A stretch of DNA of 59,101 bases from JBHHYU01 sp046757725 (GTDB lineage Bacteria; Desulfobacterota; Binatia; UBA9968). Below the pieces are notes generated by a model. It had not been told where the DNA came from. It worked only from the letters and a program-made list of their open reading frames with translations, and searched no databases. A program made the position numbers and the translations under genes. Location of the stretch: NCBI GenBank assembly GCA_046757725.1, contig JBHHYU010000010.1:1-59101 (forward strand). Reading direction: 5' to 3'. Shown here piece after piece: positions 23,379-33,171 of this stretch (positions are counted from its first letter, which is position 1; each line of letters starts with the position of its first letter).

Positions 23379-23762
23379 ATGGATTTTAACCTGCTCAATC
23401 TGCGAAGAACCGCCCTACTTTTGTTCGATAGGCTCGACGTGCCCTATCATGGGGCCAGCCAAGAGAAGAAAGAGCGCATGCATCCTGTGGTGGCCAATGC
23501 TGTACGATTGCACGACGCTGCCCAAAGCGCCGCCATTCCGATTATGTTTGCCAAGGCGAAGCCTCGGCCTGACGGGACCACTAATACCCGCATTATTACG
23601 GGAACAGACCTGCGACTTCGCCTCTGGCCAAACAGTCCATTTGTTGCTAGAGGCCATGCGGCAACCGCCGGGTCGTGGGAAGCAGAGATTATCGACTCAA
23701 GTCACCTCCCCGTAGTGCCGTCGGTGTCGGGGTATCCTAGGCTCCCTGTTTTAGGATTTTAA
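23379..23762 (+). pseudogene. Isochorismatase-family hydrolase, truncated
   Basis: The 127-residue frame starts like an isochorismatase/cysteine hydrolase (RRTALLLFDRLDVPYHG, with the usual catalytic-Asp position held by the D of LLFDRLD; then NAVRLHDAAQSAAIPIMFAKA and GSWEAEIID). Where family proteins continue into the Lys- and Cys-bearing half, this one switches to an unrelated tail and stops. The catalytic Cys region is missing, and the frame ends by running into the convergent TerB-like gene. I regard it as a relic cut by deletion. It sits 27 bases after the hydrolase gene. Confidence 0.7.
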
Positions 23763-24645
23763 GCTTCGCGTTAATGAATTGCCTGTGGGTGAAATCCAGA
23801 CCATAGGCAACCTTGCGGATTTCTTCGACTTCCTCCTGGGACATCTTTCCTTCAGCCTTGGACAGAACAAATAATCCTTCAAGTAACTGTCTTCGCTCAG
23901 GGAAGGTCATCGTGGTCTTCGTCTCTTGAATCAAGCGTGAAAGGTCGATCCCCTGACTCACCGTTTCCATGGCGACCCGACAGATGGCCTCAGCCATGGG
24001 AGGAGAGACCCCCCACGTGGCGCTGAGCACCTTCTTGAGCACCGTTGCCTCCTCCCGAATAAACTGCTCATCGGCGCTGCCCACTCGACCCAGCAACGCG
24101 GCACTCAAGGTTATCTTCTTCAGTTTATTAGGGTTGCCCTCTCGTTCGAGGCGATCTAGACCTACTCTACGACGCAACTTGAACAAAACCCGATTGTGAA
24201 TAAAGTCGTGAAATTCAGCATCACGCCCTCCCTCGGATTTTCTGGAATTCGCACCGCCGATTTTGATAAGACTCTTTAATCCATCCAGAAAAAAGGCCGT
24301 GCTTCCGGTCTCCGACACGACCTCCCGGAGATCTCGCATCCACTGTTGTTCCGACTCTGTCAGGTTTTTATCACTCCCGAGGAGTTGTTCGACCGCCTCT
24401 CTCAAATATTTCCTTTCCTTCGACTTACGGATCCGTGAAAGGAACCGTCGGGTGACACGCTTCATCTCTTCTACATTAACTTTTTCCTCCAGGTACATTT
24501 CAACCTGCATCCACTCCTCCCCCGTGAGGTTAAACTGCCGAAAGAACTGCTTGATGAAATTCAGCTCTGCGTTCGTCACCTCCTCGTCAGCCCATGCCAT
24601 GCACGCAAGGACTTTCAAGAATTCTACCTGCGTCGATGAAGCCAT
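23737..24645 (-). CDS. TerB-like protein (two tellurite-resistance-type helical domains)
   Basis: The 302-residue reading from ATG 24645 contains two similar all-helical modules. The first is FLKVLACMAWADEEVTNAEL (acidic metal-site pattern A-D-x-x-x-x-x-E) near the start. The second is LLEGLFVLSKAEGKMSQEEVEEI near the C-terminus, preceded by a linker with basic helices. TerB folds bind metal and sit in membrane-stress and tellurite systems, but stand-alone two-module proteins are widespread and uncharacterised. A frame extension to 24708 lacks a ribosome site. Its 3' end overlaps the convergent isochorismatase relic by 26 bases. Confidence 0.7.
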   Translation of the reverse strand: MASSTQVEFLKVLACMAWADEEVTNAELNFIKQFFRQFNLTGEEWMQVEMYLEEKVNVEEMKRVTRRFLSRIRKSKERKYLREAVEQLLGSDKNLTESEQQWMRDLREVVSETGSTAFFLDGLKSLIKIGGANSRKSEGGRDAEFHDFIHNRVLFKLRRRVGLDRLEREGNPNKLKKITLSAALLGRVGSADEQFIREEATVLKKVLSATWGVSPPMAEAICRVAMETVSQGIDLSRLIQETKTTMTFPERRQLLEGLFVLSKAEGKMSQEEVEEIRKVAYGLDFTHRQFINAKLKILKQGA

Positions 24646-24809
24646 AATGATTACCAAATAACTAACAAAGTCCGGCTCTCTTTGCAAAAATACGCTCGGC
24701 GAGATCAACGATAAACCACTCTTGAGTTTTTCTCCTCCCCCCTAAAGAAGCAATCCATTAATTCTTATCGTTTGGTCGAAGCGGTTCCTAGGGGACTACA
24801 CGGAAAGAA

Positions 24810-25910
24810 TCACAACGGTCGTTTCCTAAGAAGCTTCTGAACCGTCTGAAAAGGGTCTTCACGGTCCTGGACGGACTCCGCGATTAAACTAACCAACCGC
24901 CCCAAGTCCTTTCCCTCGGCCTGATAGAGGGACTCAAAAAGCTGCAGTCCTTTGAGATAGAGAAGGTAATGGGCAATGACGGCGTTGTTAATTTTTTGCT
25001 GACTAAAGCTTCGGTATGGGTGGGCCGGACGATTTGCAATCCGGCGTGACCAGTCTTCTTGACTCCGGGAGAAAATCTTTTCCCGCAACCGTAGTTTCTC
25101 CTTCCTTGCTACTTCCTTTTCATAGAGTGCTTTCAGCGAACCAGCAACCCCGGTGATAAAAACGGAAAACTCCAACTCTTCCTGCCATGATTGAACTGCC
25201 TTTTGAAACTCGGGGCTTTTCTTACCATAGCGATCCTGAAAAAAAAGGATGGCCCCTTGATTTCCAACGAAGTCGGCCAAACTCTCGTTAAAATCTACTG
25301 CCCCACCGATAAACAACGTGCTGTGAAGAAGCTCATGGAGAATAACCGTAGCCAGTGTCGCCTTGTCAACTTTCAAGAGATGGGCGAGCAGAGGATCATC
25401 AAACCAGCCCAGGGTGCTATAGGCCGGTGACGTGCGGATGTAAGTGTCATATTTCTTCTCGCGCAACTGGCTGGCCTCGGCCTCTGCCGCCTCCTGCGAA
25501 AAAAAACCTTTATAAGGCAAGCGCCCCACAAGAAAGTACCACCACGTGTACGGCTTGAGATCCGTTTTTGGCGTCGCCATCAACACATAGGAGAGGACGG
25601 GCCGGTCTACATAGGAATAACTGGTATAACTCCCTCCGACTTTGAGCTTGAGGGAATCTCTGGCATACTCACGCACTGCCAGAACCAGTTTAAATTTTTC
25701 CTCGGTTTCCGAATTCAGATCAGGCTTTTGGAGAAGCTGCCGGATGGGCTCCCGTCTCCAGAGGATCTTGCCCTCTTCGTAGGCGGCTCGAATAACGTAG
25801 ATCGGAGAACAAGCCGAAAACAAGGCACCAGAGAAAAAAGAGATCAAAAGGATAGATCGAATTTGTGCCACCGAAGTTTTGCAGTTCAAAGACAAGTGAG
25901 GGTTTCTCAA
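24810..25910 (-). CDS. Predicted zinc aminopeptidase lipoprotein (Pfam Aminopep family)
   Basis: The 366-residue protein has a signal anchor with lipobox-like LFSAC at about 30-34. The family zinc motif is HELLHSTLF (about residues 191-199, HExxH) with FNESLADFVGNQGA supplying the third ligand Glu. Other landmarks are YTWWYFLVGRLPYKGFFS and a C-terminal KINNAVIAHYLLYLKG. This arrangement matches the putative aminopeptidase family PF10023, cell-envelope proteins of unknown substrate. It is a single gene, with gaps of 164 and 155 bases around it. Confidence 0.82.
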   Translation of the reverse strand: MRNPHLSLNCKTSVAQIRSILLISFFSGALFSACSPIYVIRAAYEEGKILWRREPIRQLLQKPDLNSETEEKFKLVLAVREYARDSLKLKVGGSYTSYSYVDRPVLSYVLMATPKTDLKPYTWWYFLVGRLPYKGFFSQEAAEAEASQLREKKYDTYIRTSPAYSTLGWFDDPLLAHLLKVDKATLATVILHELLHSTLFIGGAVDFNESLADFVGNQGAILFFQDRYGKKSPEFQKAVQSWQEELEFSVFITGVAGSLKALYEKEVARKEKLRLREKIFSRSQEDWSRRIANRPAHPYRSFSQQKINNAVIAHYLLYLKGLQLFESLYQAEGKDLGRLVSLIAESVQDREDPFQTVQKLLRKRPL

Positions 25911-26065
25911 GTTTCCTTTACCTGAATATTATAGCACTGTCCGAGAAGCGAAACGAGCAAAACGACATAGCCGTGCTAAAACAACGAAATCGCGCCCAAA
26001 GCTGTAGATGTCCGAAAAGTTGGATGGAGACGATGCGAACTTGAGTAAAATTCGCCGGGCCGCCA

Positions 26066-27883
26066 CTATTCTCGAACTTTCAGTCTGGAATCTTGGAACC
26101 TAAGTCGTGACTCCTCCCGTTGGTACTGAAGTCGATAGAGACGGTAATAAATGCCCTGTATCTGCAGGAGCTCCATGTGAGAACCTATCTCCCGTACTTC
26201 CCCCCGATGGAGAACAATGATTCGGTCCGCATTGCGGATGGTGGAGAGGCGATGAGCGATGACAAGACAGGTGCGGTCCCGCATGATCTTCTCGAGGGCG
26301 TCTTGAATGAGAAGCTCCGTCTCGGTGTCTACGCTTGAGGTCGCTTCATCTAAAACGACTATTTCCGGCTGAAATACCAGGACCCTGGCTAGCGCCAATA
26401 GCTGTCGCTGACCCGCTGAAAAGTTGGCCCCTCTCTCTCTTACCTCCGAACCAAGCCCCCCAGGTAGGCAATGGATATAGCTCTCTGCGTTTGCATACCG
26501 AACAGCCCTTTCGATCTGATCTAATGGAATAGAATGGTCCCCAAGACAGAGATTGTCACGTACATCGCCCGAAAAGAGAAAAACATCCTGCAGAACCACG
26601 CCAATGTGCTGTCTCAGTGCCTGGAGATCCCACTCACGAACATCGACGCCACCGACTTTGATGGAACCGCGCTGTATATCATAGAAACGATTCAGGAGCT
26701 TAATCATGGTGGTCTTTCCCGAACCGGTAGCTCCCACTACGGCCACTTTCTCTCCTGGCTCTATCCGAAACGAAACACCTCTGAGAACCGGCTCCCCTTG
26801 CTTATAACTAAACCAGACATCGCTGAAAGCTATCTCTCCCTGAAAAGGCTCAGGAATCACAGCCCGAGGGGGACTAGAAATAATAATGGGGGTATCCAGT
26901 AGACGGAAGATTCTCTCGGCCGAAGACATGGCCGATTGCATGACGGTATATTTTTGGCTGAAGTCGCGCAAAGGGACAAAGAACCGGTGAATATATTCCT
27001 TAAAAGCCACTAAGGTGCCGATGCCGACGACCCCATGCAGGACTTCCCCCCCGCCATACCACAGCAACAAAGCCACACTTATGGATCCGGCGGCTTCTAC
27101 CAAAGAAGAGAGGGAGGCCTCATAGATGTTGGAAAGATGGTTGGCATTTCGATGGGCTGCATTCAACTCATCGAATGTCTTGTAGCTCTTTTCTTCCCGA
27201 ACAAAGAGCTGAATAATTGTCATCCCTGAAATGGCCTCTCCCAAATAGGCATTGATACGCGCGATCCTTTCGCGAATCATGCGATAGGCCTGACGGGCTC
27301 TGATGCGAAAGAAGTTAATGGCCAATATCATGGGAGGGATCAAAACCAAGGACACCAAGGCCAGCTTCACGTCTAGGTAGAACATGATCAGAATAATCCA
27401 TCCGACCATGATAAAGTCCGACAACAAGGTCATTACTCCGGCCGCAAACATCTCCTGGAGAACATCGACATCCGTCGTCATGCGGGTCACTAGGCGACCC
27501 ACTGGATTTCGATCAAAATAGCTCATGGGGAGGGCCTGCACATGAGAAAAAACTGCCACCCGCAGGTCGGCAAGGCACTTCTGAGCCACCAACATGGTCA
27601 AGTAATAATGAAAATAAAAGGTTATAACTTCTCCCCCGATGCAAACGAGAAATAGCAATCCCATCGTCTGCAGGCCCCACAAATCCGCGCTGGCGATGGA
27701 TCGATCGATCGCCACCTTCATGATATAAGGCTGTGCGAGCCCAAAGACTTGCTGGAAGGGCAGCAGCAACAGGGAAAGCCCAAAGAGACGCTTGTAGGGA
27801 TGCATAAACAGCCATAGCCTTTTGATCAGCCGTAGATCATAAGACTTACCGAAAATTTCTTCCTGGTGGTCTATTTCGCTCAT
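26066..27883 (-). CDS. ABC exporter half-transporter, MdlB-like, consensus catalytic site
   Basis: The 605-residue protein has a six-helix exporter membrane domain (about 30-330) and a nucleotide-binding domain. Walker A is GATGSGKTTM, the signature is FSAGQRQLLALARVL, Walker B is IVVLDEATSSVD with the catalytic Glu intact, and the switch His is in VIAHRLST. Its ATG follows the stop of the partner gene with no gap, implying coupled translation. It and its partner form a heterodimeric exporter of the MdlAB/TmrAB type in the inner membrane, moving lipids or hydrophobic molecules outward. The non-standard SAGQ signature fits the asymmetric pair. Substrate unknown. Confidence 0.92.
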   Translation of the reverse strand: MSEIDHQEEIFGKSYDLRLIKRLWLFMHPYKRLFGLSLLLLPFQQVFGLAQPYIMKVAIDRSIASADLWGLQTMGLLFLVCIGGEVITFYFHYYLTMLVAQKCLADLRVAVFSHVQALPMSYFDRNPVGRLVTRMTTDVDVLQEMFAAGVMTLLSDFIMVGWIILIMFYLDVKLALVSLVLIPPMILAINFFRIRARQAYRMIRERIARINAYLGEAISGMTIIQLFVREEKSYKTFDELNAAHRNANHLSNIYEASLSSLVEAAGSISVALLLWYGGGEVLHGVVGIGTLVAFKEYIHRFFVPLRDFSQKYTVMQSAMSSAERIFRLLDTPIIISSPPRAVIPEPFQGEIAFSDVWFSYKQGEPVLRGVSFRIEPGEKVAVVGATGSGKTTMIKLLNRFYDIQRGSIKVGGVDVREWDLQALRQHIGVVLQDVFLFSGDVRDNLCLGDHSIPLDQIERAVRYANAESYIHCLPGGLGSEVRERGANFSAGQRQLLALARVLVFQPEIVVLDEATSSVDTETELLIQDALEKIMRDRTCLVIAHRLSTIRNADRIIVLHRGEVREIGSHMELLQIQGIYYRLYRLQYQREESRLRFQDSRLKVRE

Positions 27884-29623
27884 CTATATATGTTCCAGTT
27901 CTTCGGAAAGTTGCTGCCGCCGAAACAATTCAGCGTAGACACCACCCATGAGCATCAGTTCCTGGTGATTCCCTCTTTCGATGATCTTTCCCTCCTCAAG
28001 GACCAAGATCTGATCGGCGTCTCTTACGGTAGAGACTCGATGGGAAATGATAATGCAGGTTTTCTCCTTAAGGATTGGCCTGAGCTCTTTGAGTATCTCA
28101 TCCTCCGTCTGGGTATCCACACTGGAGAGACAGTCGTCCAAAACGAGGACGGGCGGGTTCGAGAGCATGGCACGAGCCAGGGTCGTCCTTTGTTTCTGGC
28201 CCCCCGAAAGGGTAATCCCGCGCTCTCCCACCACCGTATCCAACCCCTGGGGAAAAATCTCCAGATCTCGATCCAACCTGGTGAGCCGAATTACATCTTT
28301 GATCTCCTCATCTAGAACCCGGTCTCTCCCAAAGGCCAGGTTGCTCCGAACGGAGGTTGAAAAGAGAAAGGGATCTTGCGGCACACAGCCCAAACTCCTA
28401 CGGAGCTCGGAAAGGGAAAGCGTACGGATATCCCTACCACCCAATCGAATCTCTCCAGCGGTAACATCATAAAGACGGGAGAGGAGCCGGACCAAGGTCG
28501 TTTTTCCCGACCCGATACGACCCACGATGGCCAGGGTATGACCTGGGGAGAGGTTGAAATTGATGTCCTTGAGTACGGCTGCGCCATTTACCCTTTGATC
28601 GTATGCAAACGAGACGTGACGAAACTCAATGCCGTCCCTGGGATCTTCAAGCGCCTGCGGAACCGATGGACTGGCTATTCTTGGTTCGGCCTTGAAAATC
28701 TCTTCGAGACGCTCCATCGCCGCCCGTCCCCTCTCCACAAGCGACAGCATCCAACCGAAGGCGGCCGTAGGCCAGGCTAAAACATTGAGGTAAGCAATAA
28801 AGGCCACTATATCTGCAATCATTAAATCCCCACGAATCACCCGGATACCCCCATACCAAATCACGAGAAGAACCGTGAGGCCATTGATCCCTTGCATGCA
28901 GGGGCCGATCATTCCGCGAAGCCTGGCGAGCTCCATATTTCGTTCTTGATTCTCTATGTTAATCTGAACGAACTGTTGAATCTGGTCCTGTTCCCGTGCA
29001 TAGGCCTTGACCACATGGATACCACTCAGGTTTTCCTGGACATGGCTGCTCAACTCCGACATTTGCTGTTGCACCCTTAGCGAGCTTTTCATCACCTTCC
29101 CGCGAAAATTGCGCACGATCCAGATCAGAAGTGTATAAGGAAGGATGGCGGCGATTGTCATCCGAACGTCCATCGTAAGCATTAGAATGAGCGCGTAGAG
29201 ATAGTAAAGAGGCGCGTTCACCAGGTTTAGAATACCGGGGCCCAAGAGGATGCGGACTGCGGAGATATCATTGATAACCCGGGACATCAGGTCCCCGGTC
29301 CTGCGTGATTGATAAAAAGCGATGGGAAGCTTTTGCAAGTGCGCGAAAAGGTCATTGCGTAGGTCATATTCAACATCCCGCCCCGTATTGAAGACGATCG
29401 AACGAGAAAGGGTTCGGATAATACCTTGGAACACTGCTGCTAAGACGATGAGCACGGCATAGAAAGTAACCTCCTCAATCGTTCCACCGTTCTCAAGGAT
29501 CCGGATACCTTCGCGGATCCACCACGGGATCCACATGATCAAGGATGCCGTCCCAAAAAGGCACAAAATTCCTAGAAGGTAGCGCCGCCAGTATCGCCAG
29601 AGATAAGTTTTTAACCGTCCCAT
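27884..29623 (-). CDS. ABC exporter half-transporter, MdlA-like, degenerate catalytic site
   Basis: The 579-residue partner has the same layout: six membrane helices, Walker A GRIGSGKTTL, signature LSGGQKQRTTLARAML and switch His in IISHRVST. Its Walker B, however, ends LVLDDCLSSVD, with Asp in place of the catalytic Glu. This is the known pattern of heterodimeric exporters (MdlA, TM287, BmrC), where one composite site binds ATP but hardly hydrolyses it. The stop codon abuts the partner ATG. No regulator or outer-membrane gene is adjacent. Confidence 0.92.
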   Translation of the reverse strand: MGRLKTYLWRYWRRYLLGILCLFGTASLIMWIPWWIREGIRILENGGTIEEVTFYAVLIVLAAVFQGIIRTLSRSIVFNTGRDVEYDLRNDLFAHLQKLPIAFYQSRRTGDLMSRVINDISAVRILLGPGILNLVNAPLYYLYALILMLTMDVRMTIAAILPYTLLIWIVRNFRGKVMKSSLRVQQQMSELSSHVQENLSGIHVVKAYAREQDQIQQFVQINIENQERNMELARLRGMIGPCMQGINGLTVLLVIWYGGIRVIRGDLMIADIVAFIAYLNVLAWPTAAFGWMLSLVERGRAAMERLEEIFKAEPRIASPSVPQALEDPRDGIEFRHVSFAYDQRVNGAAVLKDINFNLSPGHTLAIVGRIGSGKTTLVRLLSRLYDVTAGEIRLGGRDIRTLSLSELRRSLGCVPQDPFLFSTSVRSNLAFGRDRVLDEEIKDVIRLTRLDRDLEIFPQGLDTVVGERGITLSGGQKQRTTLARAMLSNPPVLVLDDCLSSVDTQTEDEILKELRPILKEKTCIIISHRVSTVRDADQILVLEEGKIIERGNHQELMLMGGVYAELFRRQQLSEELEHI

Positions 29624-30199
29624 GTTGCCTACGGATAAAATTTATACGCCAGGGATGACGCCGGCGCAAGGAACCCGCCCTGGAACGCAATACGGTCTCC
29701 TTGAATTGTCAGATAGACAAACCCACTCTCTACCTTACGAACTTCCCGAAAATGCCGGCGCGCAAACTAGCTCGAATTTCACAGCTGGAAGGGAGTCTGC
29801 TTCGTTTTGGAATAGTCTCACATTCCCGGCTAGTCTCAGTACCGGCCAGCAACGAAGAGTTATTAGTCGCCCTTTCGTCGTCAGAGTCAACAGGAAAATG
29901 GCTATAATGGGTAGAGAGGTAATAGGAAGGAATGATAGGCGATCAGCTGTTGATACGAGAGCTCCACGCGTGTGACACTCCATAACTCGAACCGCTTCAC
30001 TTGTTCCTTGTTATCATTATCCCAAGCGAGATCACCACAAACTCTCTTACAGGTTTTGCACTCAACGCACGGAACCTACTTCGGAAAGTTTGGCTTACTC
30101 GCAGACATGTCACTCAAGACCCTTTGGCAATCGGAATGCTTGAGACGGTTCTCGAGCCGAGCTGTATTCTGCCTCATCGCAAGGTAACAAGCCGATCGC
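29624..30199. other. Long intergenic region before typA, no gene seen
   Basis: This 576-base divergent gap between the exporter pair and typA holds no ORF with a ribosome site and protein-like composition. No tRNA or known riboswitch was recognised. It must contain the exporter promoter, which I cannot place. Confidence 0.4.
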
Positions 30200-30227
30200 T
30201 TGACAAACCCATGGTGCTCCCTAATAA
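30200..30227 (+). promoter_or_regulatory. Possible sigma70-like promoter very close to the typA start
   Basis: TTGACA (30200-30205), a 16-base spacer and TAATAA (30222-30227) would start transcription only a few bases before the typA ATG at 30239. No Shine-Dalgarno sequence lies before that ATG, so a leaderless mRNA is possible. Confidence 0.35.
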
Positions 30228-30238
30228 ATATAAATTTG

Positions 30239-32071
30239 ATGAAGCATGCCTTAAAACAGCGTAACGACATTCGAAACATAGCCATCATCGCTCACGTCGA
30301 CCATGGGAAGACAACATTGGTCGACGCCATGCTCCATCAGAGCGGGATCTTTCGTGCTAACGAGCGTGTAGTCGAGCGCGTCATGGACTCTCTCGATCTC
30401 GAGCGTGAACGGGGTATCACGATCCTGGCGAAGAATACAACCATCCACTACAAAGGCGTCCAAATTAACATCGTCGATACTCCGGGTCATGCCGATTTTG
30501 GCGGTGAGGTCGAACGAACACTGGCGATGGTGGATGGTGTAATGCTACTCGTCGATTCCTCTGAGGGACCGCTTCCCCAGACCCGGTTCGTCTTGAAGAA
30601 GGCCCTTGAGGCAAAGCTATCGCCAATGGTCTGTATCAATAAAATCGACCGCCCGGATGCCCGGGTGACCACCGTATTGGACGAGATTTACGACTTGTTC
30701 ATTGATCTCGATGCCGCGGAAGAGCAGTTGGACTTCCCGGTAGTTTACACGAACGCGCGTGCTGGCATTGCCATGCGGGATCTTACCCAGCCCTCGACTG
30801 ATCTACGTCCACTGTTTGACCTTATTCTCCAGGCACTGCCGGGACCCTTGATCGACCCCACATTTCCTACACAGTTTCAAGCCAACAATCTGGATTACAG
30901 CGACTACGTTGGCCGCCTGGCAATCGGGCGGGTAAGAAACGGTACACTGCGGCCTGGCTTTTATACACTCTGCCGTGCCAAGGGGGGTCAGCAGCAGATA
31001 AAAGTCACGCATCTCTACGGCTGGCAGGGACTGAAACGGATCGAACTGGAGTCAGCGAATGCAGGAGAAATCGTAACCATTGCCGGCATCGAAGACATCA
31101 CCATTGGCGACACCATCGCGGACCCGGATCGGCCGCAGCCGCTTCCTACCCTCCGTGTGGACGAACCAACCATCTCCATGATTTTTAGCGTCAACAACTC
31201 TCCGTGGGGCGGGCGGGAAGGCCAGTACGTCACCTCGAGAAAGCTGCATGAGCGCTTGCGCTACGAACAGAGAAAAAACGTGAGCCTTCGCGTTGAAGAA
31301 ACCGATTCATCGGAGTCTGTGCAAGTGACCGGCCGCGGGGAGTTCCAGTTGGCCATTCTAATAGAGACCATGCGGCGTGAAGGCTACGAGCTACAGGTAT
31401 CGAAACCTACCGTCGTCACCCGTGAAATCAAAGGCCTACTCAATGAACCCATTGAATTGTTGGTGATTGACGTTCCGGAGGAATTTATCGGCGTGGTAAC
31501 ACAGCTCCTCTCTGTGCGGCGGGGCAAAATGACCAAAATGATCCACGCAGGCTCCAAACGTGTGCGGCTTGAATTCTCCGTTCCATCACGGGGACTAATC
31601 GGTTTTCGCTCACGTTTTCTCACCGATACGCGGGGAACCGGCATTATGAACGCTCTGTTCAACGGTTGGGCTCCCTGGCATGGGTCGATTCAAGCCCGGA
31701 CTAACGGAGCTATGGTCGCGGACCGCGAAGGATCAGCCACGCCTTATGCCATCTTTCACCTTCAAGAAAGAGGTGTCCTTTTCATCGCGCCGATGATGCG
31801 TGTCTATGAAGGCATGATCGTCGGTGAATACTCTCGCGATGTTGATCTCAACGTTAACATCGGTCGTGAAAAAAAGCTGAGCAACATGCGCGCCGCCGGC
31901 CGGGACGAGAATATCATCATCACGCCGCATCGGGAGATGGGACTCGAGGATGGCATCGAGTGGATTGATGACGACGAACTGGTCGAGGTCACACCTCAAT
32001 CCATCCGTCTACGCAAAAAGATACTCGGACAATCACACCGGCCAAGGCATAGGCATGGAACCGGATCGTAA
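30239..32071 (+). CDS. typA: GTP-binding translational regulator TypA/BipA
   Basis: From the ATG at 30239 the product is 610 residues, the normal TypA size. G1 is AHVDHGKT (with NIAIIAHVDHGKTTLVDAML), the effector region is RERGITILAKNT, G3 is DTPGHADFGGEVER and G4 is NKIDR. The EF-G-like domains and the TypA-specific C-terminal part follow (RGLIGFRSRFLTDTRGTGIM, VGEYSRDVDLNVNIGREKKL, EWIDDDELVEVTP). TypA is a ribosome-associated GTPase needed for growth under stress. An earlier TTG start inside the -35 box is rejected. No ribosome site is visible. Confidence 0.96.
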   Translation: MKHALKQRNDIRNIAIIAHVDHGKTTLVDAMLHQSGIFRANERVVERVMDSLDLERERGITILAKNTTIHYKGVQINIVDTPGHADFGGEVERTLAMVDGVMLLVDSSEGPLPQTRFVLKKALEAKLSPMVCINKIDRPDARVTTVLDEIYDLFIDLDAAEEQLDFPVVYTNARAGIAMRDLTQPSTDLRPLFDLILQALPGPLIDPTFPTQFQANNLDYSDYVGRLAIGRVRNGTLRPGFYTLCRAKGGQQQIKVTHLYGWQGLKRIELESANAGEIVTIAGIEDITIGDTIADPDRPQPLPTLRVDEPTISMIFSVNNSPWGGREGQYVTSRKLHERLRYEQRKNVSLRVEETDSSESVQVTGRGEFQLAILIETMRREGYELQVSKPTVVTREIKGLLNEPIELLVIDVPEEFIGVVTQLLSVRRGKMTKMIHAGSKRVRLEFSVPSRGLIGFRSRFLTDTRGTGIMNALFNGWAPWHGSIQARTNGAMVADREGSATPYAIFHLQERGVLFIAPMMRVYEGMIVGEYSRDVDLNVNIGREKKLSNMRAAGRDENIIITPHREMGLEDGIEWIDDDELVEVTPQSIRLRKKILGQSHRPRHRHGTGS

Positions 32072-32203
32072 TGACCTTTGCTGGGGAACAGCAGGCCCGT
32101 TATCCGAGGGTCATGCACCGTAACGGGGACCGTTGACAGAGAGGAACCTTATTCCAGATGTCGATAGCACCCCCTCTTTACCCACGTCTCCACAGGACGA
32201 GAT

Positions 32204-32908
32204 TCACAAGTTGAGCAAGGCCTCCGCAGCAGCCTTCGTATCGGTCAAGTCTGACAGGCAAACATCAGGCCCCAACAGCCCCAGTTCCTCCACCGGATAT
32301 CTTCCCGTACCTACCAAAACACATTTCATATGGTTTTGTCTTGCCGCAATCAGATCTTTAGCCGTATCTCCAACGATGACACAGTGATGAGAGCAGATGG
32401 ACCTTCCTAGGACTGTCTCCCACCTCTGTTTGGCGATCCGGGGCAAGTCCACGCGGTTTCGAGAATCGCTACCATAGGCACCCAGACCCACGTGAAGGGC
32501 CAGCCCGGCAGCTTGCAGCTTCAATCTCCCCGTCGCTTCCAGGTTTCCTGTAACTACACCTTGGTGGAGACCTTTCTTCTTCGCCAGTTCTTTCACAAGG
32601 TCTAGAACTCCAGTAAGGGGGATGACCTTGGTGAGCCCCTGCGCAATCGCGTTGGTGTAACTCTCCACGAGGTTTTTGGCGAAACTCGCCCATTTCTCTT
32701 TGGTGATTTTCACTCGCAGTTTCGATGTGTCAAAAACGTCTTCCAAAATGAGAGGATCGGTGTTGCCGTCGGGAATAACCGTACGGATATCCGCGGAGAG
32801 GCCGAAGGTTTTCTCAATAGCCTGGTTAAAGGGCACAAACCCAGCATAAGAGCGGATCAGAGTTCCATCGAGATCAAAGAGAATGAGTCTGTCCATTGTC
32901 TTAAACAA
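32204..32908 (-). CDS. HAD-superfamily phosphatase, phosphoglycolate-phosphatase-like
   Basis: The 234-residue protein has motif I LILFDLDGTLIRS (8-20), motif II in VVTGNLEATGRLKL, a Lys-bearing motif III region and motif IV VIVGDTAKDLIAARQN. The cap inserted after motif I places it with Gph/PGMB-type subfamily I phosphatases, which are cytosolic and Mg-dependent. The substrate could be phosphoglycolate or another sugar phosphate. An AGGAGG lies 11 bases before a TTG at 32908; the ATG four codons later (32896) matches family starts better but lies far from it. The gene is convergent with typA. Confidence 0.82.
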   Translation of the reverse strand: MFKTMDRLILFDLDGTLIRSYAGFVPFNQAIEKTFGLSADIRTVIPDGNTDPLILEDVFDTSKLRVKITKEKWASFAKNLVESYTNAIAQGLTKVIPLTGVLDLVKELAKKKGLHQGVVTGNLEATGRLKLQAAGLALHVGLGAYGSDSRNRVDLPRIAKQRWETVLGRSICSHHCVIVGDTAKDLIAARQNHMKCVLVGTGRYPVEELGLLGPDVCLSDLTDTKAAAEALLNL

Positions 32909-33171
32909 ATCGATCCAGACCTCCTAGAACTCGGTCAAGTGCAACCGAAAACCTACAAACGGCCTGTTGCCCCGCTCCGGCCCACGGGCACCCCCCGTTA
33001 AAAAAGCCTTGCTGACGTTGTCTGCGTTCGTTCAACTCCGTTACACGGTCCTCCATATCCTTACGTGTACCATCGGATGTTCAGTTTTTTCCGTACAACG
33101 CCATCACAGCCAAGAAACACCGCGATGGTACCGACGAATACAAAAAAATAACCTGTAAGCGCAGTGCTTTG

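Noticed and set aside
30200..30238. TTG start for typA at 30200
   Set aside because: It lies within the -35 box of a candidate promoter, has no ribosome site, and adds 13 residues not found in the family. The ATG at 30239 matches typical TypA N-termini.
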